In this document: piece after piece, positions 7,265-16,198 of the stretch | Numbering within the stretch: the stretch's first letter is position 1 | Layout of the letters: every line of letters begins with the position of its first letter | Assembly (NCBI RefSeq): GCF_000364625.1 | Contig: NZ_KB822620.1 | Location: 1 to 61,652 of the forward strand | Length of the DNA stretch: 61,652 bases | Source of the DNA: Pseudomonas thermotolerans DSM 14292 | GTDB taxonomy: Bacteria > Pseudomonadota > Gammaproteobacteria > Pseudomonadales > Pseudomonadaceae | Direction of reading: 5' to 3' | The notes under the pieces: generated by a model | Databases searched by the model: none | What the model saw: the letters and a program-made list of their open reading frames with translations, nothing else | What the model was told of the DNA's origin: nothing | Position numbers and translations under genes: made by a program

Positions 7265-8980
7265 CTAAGGACGCGGCTTGCCGACGGCCAGGGTGCCCAT
7301 GGCTTCGCGCGCCTGGTTCTCGCGCAGCTGCCGCCAGCGTTGCAGGACACCCTGCGGTGCCCAGATCTGCGGTTCTGAGGGCTCGAAGCCGTCGCTTCTT
7401 TCGCGCTCGGCGATCAGCTCGCGGGCTCGCTGGAAGGCCCGCTCCAGATCGTCGGTCTCGTTCAGTGCCTGGCCGAAGAAGGCCTTGCCGAAGTAGGTGA
7501 AGTCGTTCTCCTCCGAGCAGCCGAAGGACACCCGGTCGGCGCGCGCCGCGGTGATCACCAGGGTGCGTTCGTCCTTGAGACCGGGCAGGAAGCCGCCGGA
7601 ATAGCAGGCGGAGATCACCACCACCTTGTCGCGTTCGCGCAGCGGCGCGAGCAACTCGGCCAGCTCGGCGGCCGGCAGGTCGGCCAGGGCCAGGCGTGGC
7701 TGGTCGAGGACCAGCTCGTGGCCGGGGCTGCCGTGGCTGGTCAGGTAGATGAAGATCAGATCCTCCGCACCGCTGCGTTCGGCCAGGGTCTGCACGGCGC
7801 GGCGCAGGTTCTCGCGGGTGGCCAGTGGTCGGTCGACCAGGTGGTCGCGGTGGTTGACCAGGGTGATCTGGCCGAAGGCGCCGAAGCGTTGGCGCAGCAG
7901 CCGGCTGACGTAGTCTGCCTCGCGGAGGAACACGCTCTGCTTGCCGTCGCCGGCCAGGCTCAGGCTGTACAGCTCCAGCGCCGGGGTGGAGGCGGGCAGG
8001 GCGGCGAGGCTCGCGTCGAGCAGCGCGCCCTGGCGCAGCAGGCCGAGCTCCAGCGGGTCGGGTAGCGGGCGGTCCTGCTCGTCGCGGACGCGCTGGCCCT
8101 CGCGCCAGAGGCCGCCCAGCACGCTGCCGTCGGCGCGACTGAGCCTGCCCCGGCCGTGGAACTGGCCCTCGGCGAAGTGACCCTCGTAGACGCTGCCGTC
8201 AGGCTGGCGCAGGACGCCTTCGCCGTGGAACAGCCAGTCGCGGAAGTGGCCCTGGTAGTGGCTGCCGTCGGCGCCGAGGAATTCGCCCAGGCCGTTCAGT
8301 GCGCCGTCCCTGAACTCGCCGCTCCAGATGTCGCCCGCGGCGCTCTGGTAGCGGCCCTTGCCGGCGAACTGGTCATCGACGAAGGTGCCGCTGTACTGGT
8401 CGCCTTCCTGGCTCTGGTAGGTGCCCTGACCGTTCAGCCGGCCGTTCCTGAAGGAGCCGGCGAACTGGCTGCCGTCGCTGTCGATGCGCACCCCGGTGCC
8501 GTTGGGCTGGCCGTTGCTGAACTGGCCCTGGAAGCTGCTGCCGTCGTCGCGCTCCAGCTTGCCGAGACCGTTGAACTGATCATTGCGGAATTCGCCCTGG
8601 TAGCGAGAGCCGCTCTGCTCAAGGCGCCCCAGGCCGTGCATCCGGCCGTTCTCGAAGGCGCCCTGGTAGCGGGTGCCGTTGCCGTAGGTAAGGGTGCCGT
8701 TGCCGTGGAACAGGCCACGGCGGAACTCGCCGACGTAGCGTTCGCCGTTGGGCCCGTGCCACTCGCCGGGGCCGTCGAGCAGGCCGTCCTTGAAATGTCC
8801 CTCGAACCAGCTGCCGTTGGCGTAATCCAGGCGCCCCGGGCCCTGCAGCAGGCCGTCGACGATCTGCCCGCGGTAGCGGCCGCCGTCGGGCAGCAGGGCA
8901 TCGGGCGGAGTCAGGGGGTCGCCTTCGCCGCAGGCGGCGAGTAGCAGGACGAGGAGGCAGGGAACGAGCAGACGGGGCAT
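7265..8980 (-). CDS. Lipoprotein with 11 MORN repeats and a C13 (legumain-like) peptidase domain
   Basis: 571 residues. The leader MPRLLVPCLLVLLLAACGEG has a lipobox LAAC, with Cys17 as the predicted lipidated residue. From about residue 33 to 300 there are eleven full and one partial 23-residue MORN repeats of the form GxxYxGxFxxGxxxGxGxLxxxx, which usually bind membranes or other proteins. The C-terminal third is a caspase-fold C13 peptidase. Catalytic His416 lies in LTSHGSPGHE and Cys459 in VISACYSGGF, both intact. The expected role is an envelope-anchored protease or transamidase; substrate and trigger are unknown. It stands alone between the TIP30-like gene and a MaoC gene. Confidence 0.88.
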   Translation of the reverse strand: MPRLLVPCLLVLLLAACGEGDPLTPPDALLPDGGRYRGQIVDGLLQGPGRLDYANGSWFEGHFKDGLLDGPGEWHGPNGERYVGEFRRGLFHGNGTLTYGNGTRYQGAFENGRMHGLGRLEQSGSRYQGEFRNDQFNGLGKLERDDGSSFQGQFSNGQPNGTGVRIDSDGSQFAGSFRNGRLNGQGTYQSQEGDQYSGTFVDDQFAGKGRYQSAAGDIWSGEFRDGALNGLGEFLGADGSHYQGHFRDWLFHGEGVLRQPDGSVYEGHFAEGQFHGRGRLSRADGSVLGGLWREGQRVRDEQDRPLPDPLELGLLRQGALLDASLAALPASTPALELYSLSLAGDGKQSVFLREADYVSRLLRQRFGAFGQITLVNHRDHLVDRPLATRENLRRAVQTLAERSGAEDLIFIYLTSHGSPGHELVLDQPRLALADLPAAELAELLAPLRERDKVVVISACYSGGFLPGLKDERTLVITAARADRVSFGCSEENDFTYFGKAFFGQALNETDDLERAFQRARELIAERERSDGFEPSEPQIWAPQGVLQRWRQLRENQAREAMGTLAVGKPRP

Positions 8981-9073
8981 GGTGGAAAGCCGTTACCGGT
9001 CGGGAAATGCCGGAAGTATGCCCCAGAAAGGCGACGGGGCGCGCCTGGCGCCCCGTCTTGGGCCGTGCTCCGT

Positions 9074-9529
9074 TCAGACGAAGCAGAGGGCCAGGGTCTC
9101 GGCGACGAAGGCCGGCTTGGCCTGGCCCTCGATTTCCAGGGTGCAGCGGTTCTTCAGCAGCCACTGGCCGGGGTTCTTCTCGGTGACCTCGAGCAGGGTC
9201 ATGGCCAGGCGCACCCGCGAGTCGACCGGCACCGGCTGGATGAAGCGCAGGCTGTCGAGGCCGTAGTTGACGCCCATCTTCATGCCCTGCGGGAGCACCG
9301 CAAGGTTCTCGCTGAGCTTCGGAATCAGCGACAGGGACAGGAAGCCGTGAGCGATGGTGGTGCCGAAGGGGGTCAGTCTGGCCTTTTCCGGATCCACGTG
9401 GATGAACTGGTGGTCCCCGGTGCACTCGGCGAACTGGTCGATGCGCGCCTGATCGATGGTCAGCCAGTCGGAATGACCGAGATCCTTGCCGATGTAGTTG
9501 TTCAGTTCGGAAACGGGTACGAACGGCAT
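9074..9529 (-). CDS. MaoC-family (R)-hydratase/dehydratase, NodN-like
   Basis: 151 residues forming a single hot-dog domain. The motif DQFAECTGDHQFIHVDPEKA holds the catalytic Asp and His of (R)-specific enoyl-CoA hydratases (D-x4-H), followed by GTTIAHGFLSLSLIPKL. Family members hydrate 2-enoyl-CoA esters, sometimes feeding polyhydroxyalkanoate synthesis; the NodN-like branch is less well defined. ATG 9529 follows a strong AAGGAGG site. The gene diverges from the LrgA-like gene. Confidence 0.9.
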   Translation of the reverse strand: MPFVPVSELNNYIGKDLGHSDWLTIDQARIDQFAECTGDHQFIHVDPEKARLTPFGTTIAHGFLSLSLIPKLSENLAVLPQGMKMGVNYGLDSLRFIQPVPVDSRVRLAMTLLEVTEKNPGQWLLKNRCTLEIEGQAKPAFVAETLALCFV

Positions 9530-9712
9530 GCTGCCTCCTTGCCTGGGCGGTGCGTTGTTGTTGTGGAGCCTGGCCCGGCCAACCTCAGCACGGGCGATTG
9601 CGGTGGTCAAGCCGTCATCCATGCTGCAAATGCCCTGCCATGGATGCCGCCTGCCTATAATGGGGCTCTGCCCGCTCCCGGGGGAGGCGGGCATCGTTCC
9701 GGAGGTATCCCG

Positions 9713-10075
9713 ATGCTGTTACGTGGCCTGACCTGGCTGGTGTTCTTCCAGCTGCTGGGTACGGTGCTCAATGTGCTGCTTTTGCCCATGCTGCCGGGGC
9801 CGATCATCGGCCTGGTGCTGCTGCTGGTGTTCCTCAAGCTGCGCGGCGAGGTGGGCGAGCCGTTGCAGCAGGCCGCGTCCAGCCTGCTGCGCTACCTGCC
9901 GCTGCTGCTGGTGCCGCCGGCGGTGGGTGTGATGGCCTACGCGAAGGACATCGCCGCCGACTTCTGGGCGGTGATGGGCTCGCTGATCCTCTCGCTGCTG
10001 CTCGCGGTGGCGTTCATCGGCTGGCTGATGCAGAAGCTGATCGACCGCCAGGCGCGGCACAGGAGCGAGCCATGA
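9713..10075 (+). CDS. CidA/LrgA-family holin-like membrane protein
   Basis: 120 residues with four hydrophobic helices. LPGPIIGLVLLLVFLKLRGEV is the LrgA/CidA signature and LLRYLPLLLVPPAVGVM follows. The family forms small membrane channels linked to control of murein hydrolase activity and to overflow-metabolite (pyruvate/acetate) export. The start is set by TTCCGGAGG at about 9697-9704. It overlaps the LrgB gene by 4 nt, the usual two-gene unit. Confidence 0.92.
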   Translation: MLLRGLTWLVFFQLLGTVLNVLLLPMLPGPIIGLVLLLVFLKLRGEVGEPLQQAASSLLRYLPLLLVPPAVGVMAYAKDIAADFWAVMGSLILSLLLAVAFIGWLMQKLIDRQARHRSEP

Positions 10076-10788
10076 GTCTCGACTGGGCGGGCGCCTGGCA
10101 GGCGCTGATCCACCATCCGCTGTTCGGCATCGGCATAACCCTGGCGGCCTATCAGCTGTCCCTGGCCGCCTACGAGAGGACCCGCTGGGTGTTCCTCCAG
10201 CCGGTGCTGGTGTCCATGCTGCTGGTGATCCTAGTGCTGCTCGCCTGCAACATCGACTTCCCCGAGTACCGCGCCAGCGTGCAGACCCTCACGGTGCTGC
10301 TCGGGCCGACCACGGTGGCCCTGGCAGTGCCGCTGTTCCTCAACCTCCGGCGCATTCGCCAGCTGTTCTGGCCGATCCTGGTGACCCTGCTGGTCGGCGG
10401 GGTGGCGGCCACCGGGCTCGGCGTGCTGCTCGCCTGGCTGTTCGGCGGCGAGCACCTGATGCTGATGAGCCTGCTGCCGAAGTCGGTGACCTCGCCGATC
10501 GCCATGCTGGTGGCCGACCAGATCGGCGGAATTGCCGCCCTGGCCGCGGTATTCGTGATGATCACCGGGGTGCTCGGCGCCATCTGTGGTCCGGCGGTAC
10601 TGCGCCTGTGCGGCGTGCGCCATCCGGCTGCGCAGGGCATGGCGCTGGGCATCACCGCCCATGCGGTGGGCACCTCGCGGGCCCTGCAGGAGGGCGAGGA
10701 ATGCGGGGCCTTCGCGGCGCTGGGCATGAGCCTGATGGGCGTCGCCAGCGCGGTGCTGCTGCCGCTGCTGATGGCGCTGATCGTCTGA
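10072..10788 (+). CDS. LrgB/CidB-family membrane protein
   Basis: 238 residues, strongly hydrophobic. It carries the LrgB signature LLPKSVTSPIAMLVADQIGG and, near the end, GITAHAVGTSRALQEGEECGAFAALGMSL. It works with the LrgA partner encoded just upstream (4-nt overlap, ATGA). Neighbours do not include a LytS/LytR or LysR regulator, so the control of this pair is not visible here. Confidence 0.93.
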   Translation: MSLDWAGAWQALIHHPLFGIGITLAAYQLSLAAYERTRWVFLQPVLVSMLLVILVLLACNIDFPEYRASVQTLTVLLGPTTVALAVPLFLNLRRIRQLFWPILVTLLVGGVAATGLGVLLAWLFGGEHLMLMSLLPKSVTSPIAMLVADQIGGIAALAAVFVMITGVLGAICGPAVLRLCGVRHPAAQGMALGITAHAVGTSRALQEGEECGAFAALGMSLMGVASAVLLPLLMALIV

Positions 10789-10849
10789 GGCGCCCCGGTG
10801 CAGACCCAGACTCTATGCTTGCTATGACCGGTCCATGCAGGAAGTCCCC

Positions 10850-11440
10850 ATGAAGCTGCCGCTGTTCCCCCTCAATACCGTGCTGTTCCCCGGCTGCACC
10901 CTCGACCTGCAGATCTTCGAGGCGCGCTACCTGGACATGCTCGGCCGCTGCATGAAGCAGGGTAGCGGTTTCGGCGTGGTGGCCATCATCGAGGGCCAGG
11001 AGGTCGGCAAGGCCGCCCAGCGCTTCGCCGGGATCGGCTGCGAGGCGCAGATCCGCGACTGGCAGCAGCTGGCCAACGGCATGCTCGGCATCCGCGTCGA
11101 GGGCGGCCGGCGCTTCCGTGTGCTGGACGCCGAGGTACAGCGCGACCAGCTCACCGTGGCCGAGGTGGCCTGGCTGGAGGAGCCGGCGGACCAGCCGCTG
11201 CTCGCCGAACAGGCCGACCTGGCAGCGCTGCTCGCGGCCCTCGCCGAGCACCCGATGGTCTCCGAGCTGGGCATGGGCGGGGTGGTGAGCAGCCAGCAGG
11301 CGCTGGCCAACCAGCTGGCCTACCTACTGCCGTTCTCCCTGCTGCACAAGCTGGAGCTGCTCAGCCTGGACACTCCCGCTGAGCGCCTGGGGCGTCTGCA
11401 GCGGCTGATCGAGCAGCTGCAGGACGGCCAGCCGGCCTGA
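10850..11440 (+). CDS. LON peptidase substrate-binding-domain protein
   Basis: 196 residues consisting only of the N-terminal (LAN) domain of Lon, without ATPase or protease parts. The opening MKLPLFPLNTVLFPGCTLDLQIFEARYLDM is characteristic. Such stand-alone proteins have no established role in bacteria. ATG 10850 is chosen over 10835 because AGGAAG lies at the right distance before it. Confidence 0.9.
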   Translation: MKLPLFPLNTVLFPGCTLDLQIFEARYLDMLGRCMKQGSGFGVVAIIEGQEVGKAAQRFAGIGCEAQIRDWQQLANGMLGIRVEGGRRFRVLDAEVQRDQLTVAEVAWLEEPADQPLLAEQADLAALLAALAEHPMVSELGMGGVVSSQQALANQLAYLLPFSLLHKLELLSLDTPAERLGRLQRLIEQLQDGQPA

Positions 11441-11443
11441 GCC

Positions 11444-12076
11444 CTATTCCTCACGGGGCTTCCAGTTAGCCAGCAGGCTGTCGAACAGGCTGTCGATCAG
11501 CGCCGGGGTGTCCTGCAGCGGATCGAAGGAGCGCGGGTCGCGCAGCCAGTCGGTGAACAGCCCGATCAGCATGGCGTGCAGGGCGCGCGCGGCGAGCGGC
11601 GGGCTGATCCCCGGGCGCAGCCGCCCGCCGGCGTGGGCGTGGCGGAAGATGTTCTCGCAGAGCGCGATGAACTGCTCGATGAAGGTGTTGTGGCGTTCCT
11701 CGGCCTCGCGCAGCTCGTCGGTGAACTCGCAGCGGTGCAGCAGGATGGTGAAGATGCGCCGCTTCTGCTCGTCGCGGGCCAGGTCCTCGAGGGCCTCGAT
11801 GCACATGTCGCGCAGCGCACGCAGCGAGTCGCAGGCGTTCTCGCCGCCGAGCCGGGCGGTGAGGATCTCCGGCGGCAGGCGCACCTGGTTGAGCATCTCG
11901 TTGAACAGGTGGGCCTTGTTCTGGAAGTGCCAGTAGACCGCTCCGCGGGTCACCCCGGCGTGCCGGGCGATGGTTTCCAGGCTGGTGTGCGCCACGCCCC
12001 GTTCTAGGAACAGTACCTCGGCGGCCTGCAGGATCGCGTGTCGGGTCTTCTCGGCATCTTCTTTGGTTCGGCGCAT
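11444..12076 (-). CDS. TetR-family regulator, TtgR/AcrR-like
   Basis: 210 residues. An N-terminal helix-turn-helix, RHAILQAAEVLFLERGVAHTSLETIARHAGVTRGAVYWHFQNKAHLF, is of the AcrR/TtgR kind that represses efflux pumps. The C-terminal region TILLHRCEFTDELREAEERH is also shared with that group. No RND pump is adjacent. It diverges from a Bcr/CflA exporter across 163 bp holding candidate operator repeats, so the exporter is its likely target along with itself. Confidence 0.92.
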   Translation of the reverse strand: MRRTKEDAEKTRHAILQAAEVLFLERGVAHTSLETIARHAGVTRGAVYWHFQNKAHLFNEMLNQVRLPPEILTARLGGENACDSLRALRDMCIEALEDLARDEQKRRIFTILLHRCEFTDELREAEERHNTFIEQFIALCENIFRHAHAGGRLRPGISPPLAARALHAMLIGLFTDWLRDPRSFDPLQDTPALIDSLFDSLLANWKPREE

Positions 12077-12088
12077 GGCGGCGGGCGG

Positions 12089-12123
12089 TTTACTGACTAG
12101 TCCTGGCAGGGAGTTTACAGACT
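12089..12123. promoter_or_regulatory. Candidate TetR operator between the regulator and Bcr/CflA gene
   Basis: Two 10-bp direct repeats, TTTACTGACT (12089-12098) and TTTACAGACT (12114-12123), are spaced 25 bp apart. The first overlaps a perfect 8-bp palindrome GACTAGTC (12095-12102). They lie just upstream of the regulator start. Binding by the adjacent TetR protein is inferred from position only. Confidence 0.4.
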
Positions 12124-12239
12124 TTATCTCTCCGGCAGTTCGGGCGGCTGTGGCGAGCCTGGCAGTCCGCGCGGGCCGAGGGCTTGGGGCAGGCTGACAG
12201 TCCGGCTATGCTGTCCGCCCCATCCGTCACGGATCCTCC

Positions 12240-13424
12240 ATGAACTTCCGTCTCCTGCTGATTCTCGGTGCCCTCAGCGCATTCGGCCCGCTGGCCGTGG
12301 ACATGTACCTGCCGAGCTTTCCGAGCCTGGCCGCGGCCTTTGCCACCGACATCGAACATGTGCAGTTGAGCCTGGCGGTGTACTTTGCCGGCCTGGCCCT
12401 CGGCCAGCTGTTCTACGGCCCGCTGGCCGACCGCATCGGCCGCCGTCTGCCGCTGCTCGCCGGGGTGGCGCTGTTCACCCTGGCCTCGCTGGGCTGCGCC
12501 CTGGCGCCGAGTCTGGAATGGCTGATCGCTGCGCGTTTCGTGCAGGCTCTCGGCGGCTGCGCGGGCATGGTGGTGACCCGTGCGGTGGTGCGCGACCTCT
12601 GTGACCCCATCGCCTCGGCCAAGGTGTTCTCGCAGATGATGCTGGTGATGGGCCTGGCGCCGATCCTGGCGCCGCTGATGGGCGGCCTGCTGCTGAAGAC
12701 GGGCGGCTGGCAGTGGATCTTCCTCGCCCTGAGCCTGTTCAGCGCCCTCTGCGGCCTGGCGGTGGCGCTCTGGCTGCCGGAGACCATGCCGGCGGAGCAA
12801 CCCAGGGCGCCTCTACGCGGCGCCCTGGGCCGCTACCGCCGGCTGTTCGGCGACGGCATCTTCCTCGGCCACGCGCTCACCGGCGGCCTGGTGATGGGCG
12901 GGATGTTCGCCTACATCTCCGGCTCGCCGTTCCTGTTCATCGAGCTCTACGGGGTGCCGGCGGAACACTACGGCTGGCTGTTCGGCCTCAACGCCCTGGG
13001 CTTCGTGCTGGTCAGCCAGCTCAACGCCCGTCTGCTGCACTGGCGCGGTCCGGACTTCTGGCTGCGGCGGGTGATCTGGATCTACCTGGGCGCCGCTCTG
13101 GCGACCCTGGGCCTGGCGCTGCACCAGCCGGCACAGCTCTGGCCGCTGGCGCTGCCGCTGTTCGGTGGCATCGCCTGCCTGGGCGCCATCCTGCCCAACA
13201 CCACCGCCTGCGCAATGGCCGGGCAGGGGCAGAACGCCGGAGTGGCCTCGGCGCTGCTCGGTTCGCTGCAGTTCTGTATCGCCGCCGGCAGCTCGGCGCT
13301 GGTCGGTGTTCTGCACGACGGTAGTGCGGCCCCCATGGGCGAGGCCATCGGCCTCTGCGCACTGGCCGCGTTCGCCGTGGCCTGGCTGACCCGCCGCCTG
13401 GAGCTGCGCCAGGGACGCCTCTGA
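12240..13424 (+). CDS. Bcr/CflA-family multidrug efflux MFS transporter
   Basis: 394 residues with about 12 transmembrane helices. The opening LGALSAFGPLAVDMYLPSFPSLAAAF is the DHA1 (Bcr/CflA) signature, and LFYGPLADRIGRRLPLL is the MFS loop 2-3 motif (GxLaDrxGrr). These proton antiporters export drugs such as bicyclomycin or chloramphenicol, or dipeptides. The position opposite a TtgR-like repressor supports inducible efflux. The ATG is preceded by CGGATCCTCC, a weak ribosome site. Confidence 0.93.
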   Translation: MNFRLLLILGALSAFGPLAVDMYLPSFPSLAAAFATDIEHVQLSLAVYFAGLALGQLFYGPLADRIGRRLPLLAGVALFTLASLGCALAPSLEWLIAARFVQALGGCAGMVVTRAVVRDLCDPIASAKVFSQMMLVMGLAPILAPLMGGLLLKTGGWQWIFLALSLFSALCGLAVALWLPETMPAEQPRAPLRGALGRYRRLFGDGIFLGHALTGGLVMGGMFAYISGSPFLFIELYGVPAEHYGWLFGLNALGFVLVSQLNARLLHWRGPDFWLRRVIWIYLGAALATLGLALHQPAQLWPLALPLFGGIACLGAILPNTTACAMAGQGQNAGVASALLGSLQFCIAAGSSALVGVLHDGSAAPMGEAIGLCALAAFAVAWLTRRLELRQGRL

Positions 13425-13636
13425 ACGGCCGCGGCGCCAGGCGCCAGGTGTACGCAGGCGTCGAGACCGTCGGGGCCGGCCGAACGCCGATCTTCACGGC
13501 GGGCCTTCTCCCGTGGGCTCGGGGAGCGTCCCGCGCAGTCCCATACCCGCTCCGGCCCGGCGCACTGGCCGGCCACCGACTTCGGCGAAGAAGGGGAACG
13601 GCCGAGGGCGGTCGCCCCCGGCCGGTGCGGCGCTGC

Positions 13637-14650
13637 TCAGAAGCCTTCCAGGACGATCTTGCCCTTGGCCTTGCCGCTTTCTAGCAGGGCGTGGGCGCGG
13701 CGCAGGTTGGCCGCCTCGATGCGTCCGAAGTGCTCGGCCAGGGTGGAGCGGATCACCCCGCGGTCCACCAGTTGGGCGACCCGCTGCAGCAGGCGGTGCT
13801 GCTCGATCATGTCCGAGGTCTGGAACAGCGAGCGGGTGAACATCAGCTCCCAGTGCAGCGACAGGCTCTTGCGCTTGAGCTTGAGCACGTCCAGCCCATC
13901 CGGATCGTCGATCAGGCCCAGCTTGCCCTGGGGCTCCAGGGCCTCGACGATCTGCTCGAGATGCTGGTCGGTGTGGGTCAGGCTGGCCACGTGGCTCACC
14001 GCGCCGAGTCCCAGCTGGCGGAGTTCCGCGGCCAGCGGCTGGCTGTGGTCGATTACGTGGTGGGCGCCCAGCTCGCGCACCCAGTCGCGGGTTTCCGGCC
14101 GCGAGGCGGTGCCGATCACGGTCAGTCCGGTGAGCTGGCGGGCCAACTGGGTGAGGATGGAGCCGACCCCGCCGGCGGCACCGACGATCAGCAGGCTCTG
14201 CCCGGTCGGCGCCTGGCCCTCGGCGATGCCCAGACGGGTGAACAGCAGTTCCCAGGCGGTGATCGCGGTCAGCGGCAGAGCGGCCGCCTGGGCGAAGTCC
14301 AGGCTTGCCGGCATGGGGCCGACGATGCGCTCGTCCACCACGTGCAACTCGCTGTTGGCGCCGGGGCGGTCCAGGGCTCCGGCGTAGAACACCCGGTCAC
14401 CGGGGCGGAACAGACTCACCTCGGCGCCCACCGCGCGGACCACGCCGGCCACGTCCCAGCCCAGCACCTTGGCCTGGCCGGGCTCCGGGGCGACGCCGCG
14501 GCGCACCTTGGTGTCCACCGGGTTGACCGAGATGGCGCGAACCTCCACCACCAGATCGCGCGGGCCGGGCTGCGGCTCGGGTAGCTCGACGTCCTGCAGG
14601 GAGCGGGGATCGGCGATGGGCAGGGACTGGTAATAGGCGACGGCTTTCAT
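13637..14650 (-). CDS. Zinc-type alcohol dehydrogenase-like/quinone oxidoreductase (MDR family)
   Basis: 337 residues. The MDR catalytic fold starts MKAVAYYQSLPIADPRSLQDVELPEPQPG, with DRVFYAGALDRPGANSE and the NADPH-binding LLIVGAAGGVGSILTQLARQL. The structural zinc-binding cysteines are absent, as in the QOR branch, which reduces quinones or alkenals with NADPH. ATG 14650 has AGGAGG before it. It is divergent from a LysR gene 117 bp away, a common regulator-target arrangement. Confidence 0.9.
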   Translation of the reverse strand: MKAVAYYQSLPIADPRSLQDVELPEPQPGPRDLVVEVRAISVNPVDTKVRRGVAPEPGQAKVLGWDVAGVVRAVGAEVSLFRPGDRVFYAGALDRPGANSELHVVDERIVGPMPASLDFAQAAALPLTAITAWELLFTRLGIAEGQAPTGQSLLIVGAAGGVGSILTQLARQLTGLTVIGTASRPETRDWVRELGAHHVIDHSQPLAAELRQLGLGAVSHVASLTHTDQHLEQIVEALEPQGKLGLIDDPDGLDVLKLKRKSLSLHWELMFTRSLFQTSDMIEQHRLLQRVAQLVDRGVIRSTLAEHFGRIEAANLRRAHALLESGKAKGKIVLEGF

Positions 14651-14766
14651 GGCGACCTCCTGGGATGGCATGCCGTGGTTGGGAGTGGCCATGCTGGTCT
14701 TTCTCGCTGGCAAGAAAAAGCGGCGGGAGATAGAGTCTCTTTCAACGTAATTTTGAAAATCCTCCC

Positions 14767-15678
14767 ATGCTGCGCCTCGACGACCTGGAGCTCTTCGTCC
14801 GCACCGCCGACACCGGCAGCCTGTCCGCCGCCGCGCGTGCCCTGGATGTGTCCCCGGCGGTGGCCAGCGCCGCCCTCAAGCGCCTGGAGCAGGCCCTGGA
14901 GGTGCGCCTGCTGGTGCGTTCCACGCGCAGCCTGCGGCTCACCGCCGAGGGTGAGCAGTTCCTCGCCCATGCCCGCGCCGCCCTGCGCAGCCTGGAGGAG
15001 GGCCGCGGCCTGCTGGCCGGCGGCAAGACGGCGATCAGCGGCGAGCTGCGCCTGGCCGCGCCCTCGGACTTCGGCCGCAACGTGCTGCTGCCCTGGCTGG
15101 ACGCCTTCCAGGCCGAGCACCCGCAGCTTCGCGTGCGGCTGCTGCTCGGCGACCGGGTCAGCGACCTGTTCCGCCAGCCTGCGGACATCGCCCTGCGCTA
15201 CGGCATCCCCGACGACTCCAGCCTGGTGGCGCTGCCCCTGGCGCCAGCCAACCGTCGGGTGCTGTGCGGCGCGCCCGGCTACTTCGCCTGCCACCCGGCG
15301 CCACGTCAGCCGGATGAGCTGCGCGAGCACAACTGCCTGCTGTTCATGCTCGGCGAGCGGGTCCATGACCGATGGCACTTCTACCGGGGGCGCCGCGAGG
15401 CCAGCGTGACGGTGCGCGGCGACCGCAGCAGCGACGACGCCGACGTGGTGCGCCGCTGGGCGGTGGCCGGACGCGGGCTGGTCTACAAGTCCTGGCTGGA
15501 CGTGGCCGGCGACGTTCAGGCCGGGCGCCTGCAGCTGGAGCTGGTCGACTACCAGGGCGAGCCGGCCCCGCTCAACCTGATCTGCACCCACCGCGCCCAA
15601 CTGACCCGCCCGGTGCGCCTGTTGCGCGATTTCCTGCAGGCGCGCTGTGCCGAACTGCTTGCCGCCGCGCCCTGGTAG
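14767..15678 (+). CDS. LysR-family transcriptional regulator
   Basis: 303 residues. The N-terminal helix-turn-helix LELFVRTADTGSLSAAARALDVSPAVASAALKRLEQALEVRLLVRSTRSLRLT is standard, followed by an effector-binding domain beginning SGELRLAAPSDFGRNVLLPWL. It resembles the regulators of quinone- or aldehyde-responsive oxidoreductases and faces such a gene, so it probably controls it. The inducer is not evident. Confidence 0.93.
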   Translation: MLRLDDLELFVRTADTGSLSAAARALDVSPAVASAALKRLEQALEVRLLVRSTRSLRLTAEGEQFLAHARAALRSLEEGRGLLAGGKTAISGELRLAAPSDFGRNVLLPWLDAFQAEHPQLRVRLLLGDRVSDLFRQPADIALRYGIPDDSSLVALPLAPANRRVLCGAPGYFACHPAPRQPDELREHNCLLFMLGERVHDRWHFYRGRREASVTVRGDRSSDDADVVRRWAVAGRGLVYKSWLDVAGDVQAGRLQLELVDYQGEPAPLNLICTHRAQLTRPVRLLRDFLQARCAELLAAAPW

Positions 15679-15755
15679 CGCAGACTGCGACAACCCGGTC
15701 GTTCTCAAAGGCGCCGGCGCGCTGCTAGAGTCCGGACATCGACCTGAGGGATGCC

Positions 15756-16136
15756 ATGTCGTCCACCTTCGCCCACCGCCCATCGCCGACCGTCTGGATG
15801 CTGTACTTCAGCGTCCTCCTTGGCGTGCTTCTCTGCGGCCTCGGCCACGGGCAGATGCAGGGTCTCCGGCTGAATGGCGTCGGCGGCACCTTCTGCTCTC
15901 TGACCGAGCCGAACCGCCCGGCCCCGACTCCGGCCGTCGGCGGCGCGCTGGACGAACGGTTCGCTGTCGCCAGCTTCGACTGCCCGCTGTGCGCCAGCCC
16001 GGGCCTCGTCCCGGCGCTGCCTCTGGCCCTGTGCTGGCCGCGTGCCGCCAGCCCGCTGCGCGGCCGGCAGTGCGACAAGGCGTCGCCGCGCCACGTCTGG
16101 CCATCGGCCAATCCCCGCGCTTCTCCTGCCGGCTGA
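15756..16136 (+). CDS. DUF2946-family membrane protein, copper-associated
   Basis: 126 residues. A hydrophobic N-terminal segment (VWMLYFSVLLGVLLCGLGHG) is followed by a CPLCA motif (FDCPLCASPG) and a Pro/Ala-rich middle. DUF2946 proteins typically sit beside copper-handling genes, and this one precedes a PCu(A)C chaperone by 62 bp. A role in copper binding or transport is inferred from that company. An alternative is an accessory protein with no metal function. Confidence 0.75.
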   Translation: MSSTFAHRPSPTVWMLYFSVLLGVLLCGLGHGQMQGLRLNGVGGTFCSLTEPNRPAPTPAVGGALDERFAVASFDCPLCASPGLVPALPLALCWPRAASPLRGRQCDKASPRHVWPSANPRASPAG

Positions 16137-16198
16137 CTCGCCACCTGCCCGACCCGTTCGGACCATTTCCGAGTCATTCGTTTGCAAGGAGAACCTTC

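Noticed and set aside
13425..13636. Small gene or RNA in the gap between the Bcr/CflA gene and the MDR oxidoreductase gene
   Set aside because: The 212 bp hold short GC-rich repeats (GGCGCCAGGCGCCAGG) and no supported start, ribosome site or hairpin.
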